Counted from the first letter of the stretch, positions 16,922-26,179 are shown. The stretch is DNA of 64,000 nucleotides from Thalassococcus profundi (GCF_003344785.1 NZ_QPMK01000009.1:35451-99450), one strand, 5' to 3'. The notes: a model not told the origin generated them from the sequence alone. A program made the numbers and translations.

Positions 16922-18979
16922 ATGTCCCAGCCAGCCCTTGCCGCCGTCCCCTCCCGCGATCCGCTGCTGCAGCCCTACCAGCTCAAGCACCTGACGCTGA
17001 AGAACCGGATCATGACCACCAGCCATGAACCGGCCTATCCCGAGGACGGTATGCCCAAGGACCGTTACCGGCTTTACCACGCCACCCGTGCCCGGGCCGG
17101 CGTGGCCTTGACCATGACCGCGGGGTCGGCGGCGGTGTCACGCAACTCTCCGCCCGTGTTCAACAACATCCTCGCGTACCGCGACGAGGTGGTGCCGTGG
17201 ATGAAGGCGCTGACCGATGACTGCCACGAACACGGCTGTGCGGTGATGATCCAGCTCACCCATCTGGGCCGCCGGACGCATTGGAACAAGGGCGACTGGC
17301 TGCCCATCGTCGCCGCCGGTCCCGAACGCGAACCGGCGCACCGGGCCTTTCCCAAGATCATCGAGGACTGGGAGATCGACCGCATCATCACCGACTATGC
17401 CGATGCGGCAGAGCGGATGCAGGCCGCCGGCCTCGATGGGGTCGAATTCGAATGCTACGGCCATCTGATGGACCAATTCATGTCGCCGCTGACCAACGCG
17501 CTCGACGCGCCCTGGGGCGGCAGCCTGGAGAACCGGGCGCGCTTTGCGCTCGAGGTCTATCGCGCCTGCCGCAAGCGGGTGGGCGACGGATTCCTGCTGG
17601 GGATGCGCTACACCGCCGACGAGACCGCCGCCGGCGGCATCGGCCCCGAGGAGGGCCTGCGCATCGGCCAGATGTTCAAGGCGGCGGGCGTCGATTTCCT
17701 GAACGTCGTGCGCGGCCAGATACACACCGATGCGGCGCTCACGAACGTGATCCCGGTGCAGGGCATGACATCCGCGCCGCATCTCGACTTTGCGGGCCGT
17801 GTCCGGGCCGAGGTCGGCCTGCCCACCTTCCACGCCGCGCGCATCCCGGACGTGGCCACCGCCCGTCACGCAATCGCCTCGGGTCAGCTCGACATGGTCG
17901 GCATGACCCGCGCGCACATGGCGGATCCGATGGTGGTCAAGAAGATCATGGAGGGCCGCGAGGACGACATCCGCCCCTGCGTCGGCGCCAACTACTGCCT
18001 CGACCGGATCTACCAGGCGGGCGACGCGCTTTGCACCCACAATGCCGCGACGGGCCGCGAATTGACCATGCCGCACGAGATCGCGCCCGCGGATGTGAAA
18101 AAGAAGGTTGTCATTATCGGCACCGGCCCCGCCGGGCTCGAAGCGGCGCGCGTCGCCGCAGAGCGTGGCCACGACGTGACGGTGTTCGAAGCCGCCCCCA
18201 ACCCCGGCGGCCAGATCCGCCTGACCGCCCAGTCCGAGCGGCGGCGCGAGATGATCGGCATCATCGACTGGCGCATGGCGCAATGCGCGGCGCGCGACGT
18301 GGCCTTCCACTTCAACACCTATGCCGAGGCCGACGACGTCACCGCGCTGAACCCCGACGTGGTGATCGTCGCCACCGGCGGCATGCCGCATACCGAGGTG
18401 CTGGAGACCGGCAACGACCTCGTGGTGTCGAGCTGGGACATCATCTCGGGCGATGTGAAGCCGGGAACCCGGGTGCTGGTCTACGACGACGCGGGCGATC
18501 ACCCTGCCCTGCAAGCCGCCGAGAAGATTGCCAAAACCGGCGCGCATGTCGAGGTCATGACCCCCGACCGCAGCTTTGCGCCCGACGTGATGGCGATGAA
18601 CCTCGTGCCCTACATGCGCAGACTGCAGGACAAGGACGTCAAGTTCACCGTGACCTACCGGCTCATGGACGTGCGCCGCAACGGCAACATGCTGACGGCG
18701 GTGATCGGCACCGACTATTCGAAGCACCGCGAAGAGCGCGACTTCGACCAGATCGTCGTCAACCATGGCACGATCCCGCTGGACGAGCTGTATTTCGACC
18801 TCAAGCCGCTCAGCACCAACCGCGGCGCGGTGGACCAGGACGCCATGGTCGCCGCCCGCCCGCAGCCCGCAGGACAGCACGACGGCAGCTTTGCGCTTTA
18901 CCGCATCGGCGACGCGGTCAGCGCCCGCAACACCCATGCCGCGGTCTATGACGCGCTGCGGCTGATGAAGGATATCTGA
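16922..18979 (+). CDS. FMN/FAD N-demethylase, dimethylglycine or N-methylproline type
   Basis: Predicted 685-residue flavoenzyme of the trimethylamine dehydrogenase/2,4-dienoyl-CoA reductase family, with an N-terminal old-yellow-enzyme barrel (about 1-370) and a C-terminal FAD/NAD-type domain (VVIIGTGPAGLEAARVA near residue 396). DgcA (dimethylglycine demethylase) and StcD (N-methylproline demethylase) have this build and size. The iron-sulfur region reads CVGANYC then C371, so Cys353, Cys359 and Cys371 are present, but the position matching the second cluster cysteine of trimethylamine dehydrogenase is Ala356. It heads a row with the Rieske oxygenase and its reductase. No dgcB gene is adjacent. 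Substrate choice is open. Confidence 0.82.
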   Translation: MSQPALAAVPSRDPLLQPYQLKHLTLKNRIMTTSHEPAYPEDGMPKDRYRLYHATRARAGVALTMTAGSAAVSRNSPPVFNNILAYRDEVVPWMKALTDDCHEHGCAVMIQLTHLGRRTHWNKGDWLPIVAAGPEREPAHRAFPKIIEDWEIDRIITDYADAAERMQAAGLDGVEFECYGHLMDQFMSPLTNALDAPWGGSLENRARFALEVYRACRKRVGDGFLLGMRYTADETAAGGIGPEEGLRIGQMFKAAGVDFLNVVRGQIHTDAALTNVIPVQGMTSAPHLDFAGRVRAEVGLPTFHAARIPDVATARHAIASGQLDMVGMTRAHMADPMVVKKIMEGREDDIRPCVGANYCLDRIYQAGDALCTHNAATGRELTMPHEIAPADVKKKVVIIGTGPAGLEAARVAAERGHDVTVFEAAPNPGGQIRLTAQSERRREMIGIIDWRMAQCAARDVAFHFNTYAEADDVTALNPDVVIVATGGMPHTEVLETGNDLVVSSWDIISGDVKPGTRVLVYDDAGDHPALQAAEKIAKTGAHVEVMTPDRSFAPDVMAMNLVPYMRRLQDKDVKFTVTYRLMDVRRNGNMLTAVIGTDYSKHREERDFDQIVVNHGTIPLDELYFDLKPLSTNRGAVDQDAMVAARPQPAGQHDGSFALYRIGDAVSARNTHAAVYDALRLMKDI

Positions 18980-19114
18980 ACCGCGGCGGGGCGTGATCCG
19001 TCCGATGTCGGAAAGATCGCGACACCCGCCGCATTTTCGCCAGAGCGCCGGCGCGGCGCGCCGTACATCTGGCCCCGACACGTCCCCGAGGGGGACTCAA
19101 CAAGGACACTTCCC

Positions 19115-20350
19115 ATGATCCGTGACGCCGACGTCCTTTCCATGCTGATGGCCCGCCAGCCCGACTTCTCGCTGGATCAGCCGTTCTATACCGATCCCGA
19201 TCTCTACCAGATCGACCTGGCCAAGATCTGGTACAGGGAGTGGCTGGTGGCGGGCGCCGCGGTCGAGATGCCCAAGACCGGCAGCTACGTCACGCTGCAG
19301 ATCGGCGCCTATGGCGTGATCATCGTGCGCGGTGGCGACGGCAAGATCCGCGCCTTCCACAACTCCTGCCGTCACCGCGGCAGCCGCATCTGCTCCGCCG
19401 CCCGCGGCACCGCGCCCAAGCTGGTCTGCCCCTACCACCAGTGGACCTATGAACTGGACGGCACGCTCTTGTTCGCGCGCGAGATGGGGCCGGACTTCAA
19501 GCCCGCGGATTTCCCCCTGAAATCCGTGCATTGCGAGGAAGTCGCGGGCATGGTCTTCATCTGCCTCGCCGAGGAAGCGCCGGATTTCGCGCCCTTCCGC
19601 GCGGTGGCCGAAAAGTACCTGGCGCCACACAAGCTCAACGACTGCAAGGTCGCGCACCAGTCCACCATCGTCGAACAGGGCAACTGGAAGCTGGTGATGG
19701 AGAACAACCGCGAATGCTATCACTGCGCGGGCTCGCATCCGTCGCTCTGCCGCACCTTCCCGGAAGACCCCAACCTCTTTGGCGGCGCCGACGGCAAGGG
19801 CGCTCCGCAGCTTGAGGCGCATATCGCCCGCTGCGAGGATGCCGGGCTGCCGTCGAAATTCACCATCGCCCATGACGAGCAGTGGCGTTTCATCCGCATC
19901 CCGTTCCTGGGCAACGCCTGTTCCTACACGATGGACGGCAAACCGGCGGTGTCGAAACGCGTCGGCGACGTGCCCTTCGACAACGCCGGGTCGCTGCTTT
20001 TCTTCCACTACCCGAACTCGTGGAACCACTTCCTGTCTGACCAGAACATGATCTTCCGGATGCTGCCGATCAGCGACACCCAGACCGAGGTGACGACCAC
20101 CTGGCTGGTGCACAAAGACGCGGTCGAGGGGCAGGATTACGACCTGCAGCGCCTGACCGAGGTCTGGGAGAACACCAATGCCGAGGACCGCGCCGTGGTC
20201 GAGGAAAACCAGAAGGGCGTCAATTCGCCCGCCTACGAACCCGGCCCCTACAGCCGCGTGCAGGAATCGGGCGTGATCCAGTTCGTCGACTGGTACGCGC
20301 GCACCATGCAGCGCCGCCTGACCGGCCGCCGGATGATGGCGGCGGAGTAA
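19115..20350 (+). CDS. gbcA: Rieske oxygenase for betaine N-demethylation (GbcA/Stc2 type)
   Basis: Catalytic subunit of 411 residues that would remove one methyl group from glycine betaine (GbcA) or stachydrine (Stc2) as formaldehyde, using O2 and electrons from the reductase next door. The Rieske centre is Cys85-x-His87 and Cys105-x2-His108 (SCRHRG, CPYHQW). The mononuclear iron region contains NNRECYHCAGSHPSL. GbcA and Stc2 are close relatives and cannot be separated by eye. It follows the flavin demethylase by 135 nt and precedes the reductase by 4 nt. Confidence 0.85.
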   Translation: MIRDADVLSMLMARQPDFSLDQPFYTDPDLYQIDLAKIWYREWLVAGAAVEMPKTGSYVTLQIGAYGVIIVRGGDGKIRAFHNSCRHRGSRICSAARGTAPKLVCPYHQWTYELDGTLLFAREMGPDFKPADFPLKSVHCEEVAGMVFICLAEEAPDFAPFRAVAEKYLAPHKLNDCKVAHQSTIVEQGNWKLVMENNRECYHCAGSHPSLCRTFPEDPNLFGGADGKGAPQLEAHIARCEDAGLPSKFTIAHDEQWRFIRIPFLGNACSYTMDGKPAVSKRVGDVPFDNAGSLLFFHYPNSWNHFLSDQNMIFRMLPISDTQTEVTTTWLVHKDAVEGQDYDLQRLTEVWENTNAEDRAVVEENQKGVNSPAYEPGPYSRVQESGVIQFVDWYARTMQRRLTGRRMMAAE

Positions 20351-20354
20351 GCCG

Positions 20355-21428
20355 ATGATCCCGATGCCGCGCGACGACGCTCCGGTCTGGAAGGACACCG
20401 AGGTGCTGGAATGCGTCTCGGTGATTCCCGAGGCGCCGGGGGTGATGACCTTCAGCTTCCGCCCCCCGTCGGGCGCACGGTTCCACTTTCGCGCGGGCCA
20501 GTTCCTGACCCTCGACCTGCCGGTGCCGGGCAACCCGGTCAGCCGGACCTTCACCATCTCGTCCTCGCCCACCTCGACCGCCTACGTGTCGATTACCGTC
20601 AAGGTGCAGGAGGGCAGCATCGGCGTGCGCTGGATGCTGGACCACCTGACCATCGGCACGCGCATCACTGCGCACGGGCCGGCGGGCGTGTTTCACCTGC
20701 CGCCGCAGCCCGATGGCAAGTACCTCTTCATCGGCGCCGGGTCCGGGGTGACGCCGTTGCATTCGATGACCAACTTCCTCTGGGAACGTGGCGAGATGCC
20801 GGACATCACCTTCATCTCGGTGGCGCGGCGTCCGTCCGAGCTGATCTTCCGGCGGCGGTTGGAATACATGGCCAGCCGCTCGCCTGGGCTGAAGCTGGCC
20901 TTCGTGGTCAAGGACGAGGACCCGTTCGACGCCTGGACCGGCTATCGCGGCCGCTTCAACCAGCTGATGCTGGGCCTGATGGCGCCCGACTACCTCGAAC
21001 GCGAGGTCTATTGCTGCGGGCCGGAGAGCTTCATGGATTCGGTGCGCGAGATGCTGATCTCGCTCGGCTACGACATGGAGAACTACCACCAGGAGAATTT
21101 CCACGCCGCCGCCACCACCATCGACGAGGTGCCGGAGCTCGAGGATTACGTACCGGGCGACGAGGCCAAGGCCGAGATCGTCTTTGCCAATTCCGGCGTC
21201 TCGGCCACCTGCCTGGAGACCGACACGGTGCTGGCGATCGCCAAGTCCTCGGGGCTCAACATTCCGTCGGGCTGCAATTTCGGCGTCTGCGGCACCTGCA
21301 AGGTGCGGAAAACCGCCGGAGAGGTGCACATGGTCCACAACGGCGGCATCACCGAGGACGACATCGCCGAGGGCTACATCCTCGCCTGCTGCTCCAAGCC
21401 CGTGGGCAAGGTCGAGGTGGCGGTCTAG
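20355..21428 (+). CDS. gbcB: reductase component with FAD, NAD and 2Fe-2S domains (GbcB type)
   Basis: Electron-supply partner of the Rieske oxygenase, 357 residues. An FNR-like FAD domain (SRTFTISSSP near residue 58), an NAD(P) domain (FIGAGSGVTPLHSM near 125; YCCGPESFMDSV near 220) and a C-terminal plant-type ferredoxin domain (C-x4-C-x2-C in SGCNFGVCGTCKV, plus the ACCSKP cysteine) are all visible. The start overlaps nothing and lies 4 nt after the oxygenase stop, so translation is probably coupled. Confidence 0.87.
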   Translation: MIPMPRDDAPVWKDTEVLECVSVIPEAPGVMTFSFRPPSGARFHFRAGQFLTLDLPVPGNPVSRTFTISSSPTSTAYVSITVKVQEGSIGVRWMLDHLTIGTRITAHGPAGVFHLPPQPDGKYLFIGAGSGVTPLHSMTNFLWERGEMPDITFISVARRPSELIFRRRLEYMASRSPGLKLAFVVKDEDPFDAWTGYRGRFNQLMLGLMAPDYLEREVYCCGPESFMDSVREMLISLGYDMENYHQENFHAAATTIDEVPELEDYVPGDEAKAEIVFANSGVSATCLETDTVLAIAKSSGLNIPSGCNFGVCGTCKVRKTAGEVHMVHNGGITEDDIAEGYILACCSKPVGKVEVAV

Positions 21429-21737
21429 GGGCGAGGTTTCCCGTGCCAGCGCCGACCCGCGGGGTGGCCCATCCCGCCGGTCGTGCTTGGCACTTTATGC
21501 CCGCCACACCCGCACGCCGCCTCAGCTTTGCACCAAGACCGGCCAAAGCGCCGCCCACCACGCCAAAGGCATGCCTTGGGCATGATGCCCGCACGGCGGC
21601 CGCAAGCGGCCTTGAGTCCGTGCCCGGAAAAAGCCCGGCGCACCCCTCGGTCAGGAATACCCCACCACGCCCCGTCTTGCGCCGGCCATCCAACCTCGCC
21701 AGACTGCCGCCAACAAGAACAAGCGCAGTTCCAGAGC
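21429..21737. other. 309-nt gap with a possible degenerate repeat
   Basis: No gene is supported here. Fragments such as CACTTTATGCCCGCC, CAGCTTTGCA and GGCGGCCGCAAGCGGCCTTG occur in the same order as in the family 2 intergenic repeats at 27.5 and 46.1 kb, so this may be a decayed third copy. The promoter of the following FAD oxidoreductase should lie near the right end. Confidence 0.4.
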
Positions 21738-23225
21738 ATGAAGACCTTTACCCGACGTGCCGCTCTGCTGGGCACCGGCGCCCTGATCGGCGGCTACCTC
21801 ACGCACCGCTATTCCGCCGCGAACCCGACGCTCGCCGGGACGCGCAGCCTCAAGCCCACCGGCACCGGGCGCACGCTGAACGACGCCTCGGGGCTCAGCC
21901 AGACACCGATCTTCCGCCACATCACCCGCACGGACGATCCCGACGACGCCCTGATCGCCGCCCTGCGGGTTGAGATTGCCGAAGCGCGCACCGCGGGCCG
22001 CCCCGTGGCGCTGTCGGCGGCGCGGCATTCCATGGGCGGGCAGTCGATCCCCCGGAACGGCCATGCGATCACCGTCGACAACGGTTTCGTCGAATTGGAC
22101 AGCGCCGCAGAGACGATGCAGGTGAGCGCCGGCGCGCGCTGGGCACAGGTGATCGCGGCGCTCGATCCGCAGGGGTTCGGCCCCAAGGTCATGCAATCCA
22201 ACAACGATTTCGGCGTCGCCGCGACCTTCTGCGTCAATGCCCACGGCTGGCCGGTCAAGATGGGTCCGATGGGCGCCACGGTCCGCAGCTTCGAGATGAT
22301 CCTGCCCTCGGGCGACCTCGTCACCTGTTCGCGGGACGAAAACGCCGAGCTCTTCGGCATGACGATGGGCGGCTACGGCTTGACCGGCGCGATCACGCGG
22401 ATGGAAGTGGAGGTGGCCCGCAACCGCAATCTCGACCCTGCTTACGAGACCTTTCCGGCCGAGGAGTTCGGCACCCGCTTCGTCGCCGCCATAGACGATC
22501 CGGAGGTCACCATGGCCTACGGGCGGCTCAACGTCGGGCGCGCGGATTTCTTCGAAGAGGCGCTGATGATCACCATGCGCCCCTCCGAGGATCAGACCGA
22601 CATCCCACCCGCCAGCGGCTCCGGCACGGTGTCGCATCTCGCCTCCTACCTCTACCGCGCGCAGCTGGGCAACGAGCGGTTGAAACGCCTGCGTTGGTGG
22701 ACCGAGACCGAGGTCGGCTCGCTGATCGGCAAGGGCCCGTTCACGCGCAACAGCCTCATCAACGAACCGGTGGTGACGCTGGACGACCGCGACCCCGACC
22801 GCACCGACATCCTTCACGAATATTTCGTCAGTCCAGAGCGGTTCCCGGACTTCCTCGAGGTGTGCCGGCGGATCATCCCGGCCTCCTACCAGGAATTCCT
22901 GAACGTCACGCTGCGCTACATCGACACCGATCCCGACAGCGTGCTGGCCTATGCGCCTGTGCCGCGTATCGCCGCCGTCATGTCCTTCAGCCAGGAGATG
23001 ACCGCCCGCGCCGAGGCCGACATGGCCCGCATGACGCGGGAGCTGATCGAAGCCATCACCGATATCGGCGGCACCTACTACCTGCCCTACCGGCCGCACG
23101 CGACGGTCACCCAGTTCGCCCGCGCCTATCCGCGCGCGATAGAATTCGCCGAGGCCAAGCGCGTGCTCGACCCGGACCTCACCTTCCGCAACGCCCTGTG
23201 GGACACCTACCTGGAGCCGCTATGA
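21738..23225 (+). CDS. Tat-exported FAD-linked oxidoreductase (VAO/aldonolactone oxidase-like)
   Basis: Predicted 495-residue flavoprotein. The N-terminus (KTFTRRAALLGTGALIGGYL) is a twin-arginine signal or anchor, so it probably works in the periplasm. The PCMH-type FAD-binding domain follows (VALSAARHSMGGQS near 95; GVAATFCVNAHGW near 157), and the C-terminal half resembles sugar-lactone oxidases. ATG 21738 is chosen because it gives the Tat signal. It is the first of four genes with overlapping ends (next start at 23222), whose products are otherwise small or unknown membrane proteins. Substrate unknown. Confidence 0.8.
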   Translation: MKTFTRRAALLGTGALIGGYLTHRYSAANPTLAGTRSLKPTGTGRTLNDASGLSQTPIFRHITRTDDPDDALIAALRVEIAEARTAGRPVALSAARHSMGGQSIPRNGHAITVDNGFVELDSAAETMQVSAGARWAQVIAALDPQGFGPKVMQSNNDFGVAATFCVNAHGWPVKMGPMGATVRSFEMILPSGDLVTCSRDENAELFGMTMGGYGLTGAITRMEVEVARNRNLDPAYETFPAEEFGTRFVAAIDDPEVTMAYGRLNVGRADFFEEALMITMRPSEDQTDIPPASGSGTVSHLASYLYRAQLGNERLKRLRWWTETEVGSLIGKGPFTRNSLINEPVVTLDDRDPDRTDILHEYFVSPERFPDFLEVCRRIIPASYQEFLNVTLRYIDTDPDSVLAYAPVPRIAAVMSFSQEMTARAEADMARMTRELIEAITDIGGTYYLPYRPHATVTQFARAYPRAIEFAEAKRVLDPDLTFRNALWDTYLEPL

Positions 23226-23626
23226 CCCTTCTGCAAAAGATCTGCCTCGGCTACACGGTCGCGCTGCTGGGGGCGGCGTCGATCAACTACATCCCCGGTC
23301 TGACCGATGACGAGGGGCTGGCCTTCGGCATCTTCGCGCTCGACCTCTTCGACGACGCGCTGCACGTCGCCTCGGCGCTCTGGGCGCTGGCAGCGGCGCT
23401 CGTCAGTCACCGCGCGGCGAAGATCTTCCTTGTGCTTTTCGGCGCGCTCTACCTTGGCGACGGGGTGTTCGGCTTCTTCACCGGCTACGGCTTTTTGGAC
23501 TTCGGCATCTTCACCAACCCTTCCGCGGGGATGTCCTGGACCCTGCCCCGGCTCTTCGCCAACCTGCCGCACCTTGCGCTCGGGGGCTTCGCGCTCTGGG
23601 CCGGGCTGAAACTGGACCGCCGCTGA
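23222..23626 (+). CDS. small multi-pass membrane protein, function unknown
   Basis: Protein of 134 residues with about four hydrophobic segments and short loops, including an acidic turn (LDLFDDALH). Its ATG overlaps the stop codon of the FAD oxidoreductase (ATGA), and its own stop overlaps the next start (TGATG), so it belongs to a translationally coupled set. The family is not recognised. It could anchor or pass electrons from the periplasmic flavoprotein, but that is speculation. Confidence 0.7.
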   Translation: MTLLQKICLGYTVALLGAASINYIPGLTDDEGLAFGIFALDLFDDALHVASALWALAAALVSHRAAKIFLVLFGALYLGDGVFGFFTGYGFLDFGIFTNPSAGMSWTLPRLFANLPHLALGGFALWAGLKLDRR

Positions 23627-24669
23627 TGCTGCGCTGGCTGGGGCGCCTGCTGCTCGTGCTGGTGCTGGGCTTGGCGCTGCTGCTGGCGCCGGTCGCCTAT
23701 AACGACCTGGCCTGCACCGCCCCGACCGATTCCGAGGATTACGCTGCGATCCTGCCGCCCGAACAGCACCGGGCCGAGGCGCGCACCCTGCTGACCTACC
23801 CCGAATGGCACATCGTGCATGCCTATGACGACTACGCCCGGGTCATCGGCGACGGCGATCCGCACGACTACGCCTTCTTGCCCGCGATCACCGGCTACTG
23901 GTCGTCGCTCTGCGCGCTGACCACGGCGGCGGCAGAGCACGGCGGCATGGACACCGGCGCCAAGCAGCTGGTCTATACCATCGGCGTGAGCTTCACCGCC
24001 GAATTGCTGGCCAAGGCCGCTTACGAGGAAACGCTGGGCCGTCTCTTTGCCTCCCTGCGCGGACCGGAACCGGCGCCGCTCGACCGGCTGACGGCGCAGC
24101 AGGCCGCGGAATACGCGCAGTTCCTGCAGCAGGTGCCCTGGTACAAGTGGGATTTCGACGGCGCCGCGGTGGCGCTTTCCGAGAACGCCACCGATGCCCT
24201 GCGAGACCGCGAACGGTCGCTGGCCGTGGGGTTGGAGTACCGGTTCAAATCCGCCTATGCGGGACTGATCGCACAAGCGGTCGAGAGTGTCGGGGCAGAT
24301 GCCCTGCGGCTGCAGATGGTAGTGACCGGGTTGGAGGCAGAGGCGCTTGCGGCCCTGCCCGACGTTCAGGTGATCCGCGAGGAGGATGCGGGGCTGGTGA
24401 TCGAAACCCCGCGTTACCGGGCGCTGACACGGCTTCTGGAACGGATGGCTGCGGAGGGCGCGGATTTCGTAGAGATCGCGGGCAACGACGATGTCCTCTA
24501 CACCGCCGTGTCGGTTTTTCCGCAAGCCGACGGCGCGCTGTTCAGCTTCGACCGGCAGGGCTATGGCGACACGCGGCACCTGTTCCTGACGAAGGTGACG
24601 CGGCTCGCGGACGACCTGCGCGCGATGGAAGGGCGGCAGATGACGCTCGAACATGTTCACGACTATTAG
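23626..24669 (+). CDS. membrane-anchored protein of unknown function
   Basis: Protein of 347 residues with one N-terminal hydrophobic segment (about 4-25) and a large soluble part rich in acidic residues and tryptophan/tyrosine pairs (TYPEWHIVHAYDDYARV, VPWYKWDFDG). The soluble part is probably outside the cytoplasm. No known domain or catalytic motif was recognised. The start overlaps the stop of the preceding gene by 1 nt and the end overlaps the next start by 17 nt, so it is probably made together with the FAD oxidoreductase. Confidence 0.7.
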   Translation: MLRWLGRLLLVLVLGLALLLAPVAYNDLACTAPTDSEDYAAILPPEQHRAEARTLLTYPEWHIVHAYDDYARVIGDGDPHDYAFLPAITGYWSSLCALTTAAAEHGGMDTGAKQLVYTIGVSFTAELLAKAAYEETLGRLFASLRGPEPAPLDRLTAQQAAEYAQFLQQVPWYKWDFDGAAVALSENATDALRDRERSLAVGLEYRFKSAYAGLIAQAVESVGADALRLQMVVTGLEAEALAALPDVQVIREEDAGLVIETPRYRALTRLLERMAAEGADFVEIAGNDDVLYTAVSVFPQADGALFSFDRQGYGDTRHLFLTKVTRLADDLRAMEGRQMTLEHVHDY

Positions 24670-24958
24670 GCGCTGGAGCCTCGCGCTGCTGGGTGTCGCG
24701 GCCGGATGGCTGGCGACGCTGGCACTGGTGATGGTGCTGAGCGACGCCGCCCCGGGCGCCATCGCGGTGCTGCCGCGCGGCGATTTCGTGTCGCGGCTGC
24801 CTGAGGACGCAGCGGTGGTGGGCGGTGGCCCCGCCTGGGTCGCGGTGCGCGCCGACAGGGAGGGGCTGGGGCTTGCGCTCTACCGTGCGGGCGCGTTGCT
24901 GGTGCTGCCCGCGGGCCTGCCGGGATGCCTGCCCCTTCCCGGTGCGCCGCCGTCCTGA
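24653..24958 (+). CDS. small membrane protein, function unknown
   Basis: Protein of 101 residues with an N-terminal hydrophobic segment (about 8-30) and a second hydrophobic stretch near the C-terminus. It overlaps the previous gene by 17 nt, and coding character continues to the stop, which supports it as the last gene of the four-gene overlapping set. No family is recognised. Confidence 0.55.
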   Translation: MFTTIRRWSLALLGVAAGWLATLALVMVLSDAAPGAIAVLPRGDFVSRLPEDAAVVGGGPAWVAVRADREGLGLALYRAGALLVLPAGLPGCLPLPGAPPS

Positions 24959-25072
24959 CGGACTCGGCGCAGGGCCCGAACCTAGGTTGCGCCAAATTTT
25001 TGCCCCATTTTGGTTTTAACCATCCTTTAGACAGACTCGGGTGGGGCGTTCGAGATCTTCAAGGAGCATATC

Positions 25073-25501
25073 ATGCTGCGTAAAACCGGGCTTTTCTCCG
25101 TGCTGGCCGCCGTGGCCCTCGCGGCCCCTCTGCACGCCGAGGAGCATTACGTGATGCTGCTCGACACCGGCTATTTCCCCGATTTGGTCCATCCCTCGGT
25201 GGGCGACACGGTCCGCTTCTACAACCAGGGTGAACTTCCCATGTCCGCCACCGCCTCGGACGGCAGCTGGAGCACCGGCCTGCTGCTGCCCGGCCAGGAT
25301 TACACGCTCGAGGTCGTGGACGGGATGAAGGCAACCTACAACAACCTGCTGCCCGATGCACTCGACCTGGGCGGACTGCTCGGCACGACCGGCGAAGTAG
25401 TCGAGGCGATCGGCCAGATCGACTACCTCAACCCGCCGCCGGTTGACCTTGGCAGCGACGGCAAGCCGCTGATGCTGGCCGACGAGGCCTACGACAACTG
25501 A
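25073..25501 (+). CDS. exported cupredoxin-like protein lacking copper ligands
   Basis: Predicted periplasmic protein of 142 residues with a Sec signal peptide (cut after LHAEE). The middle resembles the cupredoxin fold (HPSVGDTVRFYNQGELP, GSWSTGLLLPGQDYTLEV), but the Cys-x-His-x-Met type copper ligands are absent; the mature part has no cysteine. AAGGAG stands before the ATG. It converges on the YedK-type gene. It may be a structural or non-copper relative of plastocyanin-like proteins; the role is unknown. Confidence 0.6.
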   Translation: MLRKTGLFSVLAAVALAAPLHAEEHYVMLLDTGYFPDLVHPSVGDTVRFYNQGELPMSATASDGSWSTGLLLPGQDYTLEVVDGMKATYNNLLPDALDLGGLLGTTGEVVEAIGQIDYLNPPPVDLGSDGKPLMLADEAYDN

Positions 25502-25510
25502 TCTTGCAGC

Positions 25511-26179
25511 TTATGCAGGGTTCAGCGGCTCTACCAGCGTGGGGCCGCTGGCCTTGTTGGAGTTGACCTTTGGGTCGACACGATAGAAGGCCAGCGCATC
25601 CTCGGGGGCGGCGGTCATCAGCCGCGCGGCGCCATGCCCCGCCTCGCCCAGCCAAAGCGGCCAGTCTTGGGACGACAGCACCACCGGCATCCTGTGATGG
25701 ATCCGCGACATCGCGTCGTTGGCACCGGTGGTGACGATGGCACAGGTGCGGTACGCGGTGCCGTCCCGTTCCCAGTCCTGCCAGACGCCGGCAAAGGCCA
25801 GCGCCTCGCCGTCCGCCGGATGGATGTACCACGGCAGCCGCTTGCCGTCCGCGTCCTTGGTCCATTCGTAAAAGCCGTTGGCCGGGATGAGGCAGCGCCG
25901 GTCGCGGGCGGCGGCGCGGAAGGCGGGTTTATCGGCGATGGTCTCGGCCCGCGCGTTGATCAGCAGCGGTCCGTCGTTCGGCGCCTTGTACCAATGCGGC
26001 AGGAACCCCCAACGCATCGCGCCGAGCCGGCGAGCGCTACCGTCGTGCCAGACCGCATGCACGTCGTTGGTCGGGCAGACGTTGTAATTGGGCACCTGCG
26101 GCAGGTCGTTGCCCGGCACCGCGTCGAAAAGCTGCGCCATGGCGTCGCTGGGCAGGGTCACGGCAAAACGTCCGCACAT
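25511..26179 (-). CDS. SOS response-associated peptidase family protein (YedK/HMCES)
   Basis: Protein of 222 residues. Family members link covalently to abasic sites in single-stranded DNA through Cys2 and so shield them. The N-terminus is MCGRFA, giving the exposed Cys2 after removal of Met. INARAET, the glutamate in NGFYEW and the histidine in IHHRMPVVL are the other conserved active-site motifs. The length matches the family. It lies 4 nt upstream of the methyltransferase stop side but on the same strand, so a shared transcript is possible. Confidence 0.9.
   Translation of the reverse strand: MCGRFAVTLPSDAMAQLFDAVPGNDLPQVPNYNVCPTNDVHAVWHDGSARRLGAMRWGFLPHWYKAPNDGPLLINARAETIADKPAFRAAARDRRCLIPANGFYEWTKDADGKRLPWYIHPADGEALAFAGVWQDWERDGTAYRTCAIVTTGANDAMSRIHHRMPVVLSSQDWPLWLGEAGHGAARLMTAAPEDALAFYRVDPKVNSNKASGPTLVEPLNPA

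Noticed and set aside
17138-19081. Long open frame opposite the betaine-type demethylase
   Set aside because: Antisense shadow of a gene with clear motifs; no ribosome site or domain.
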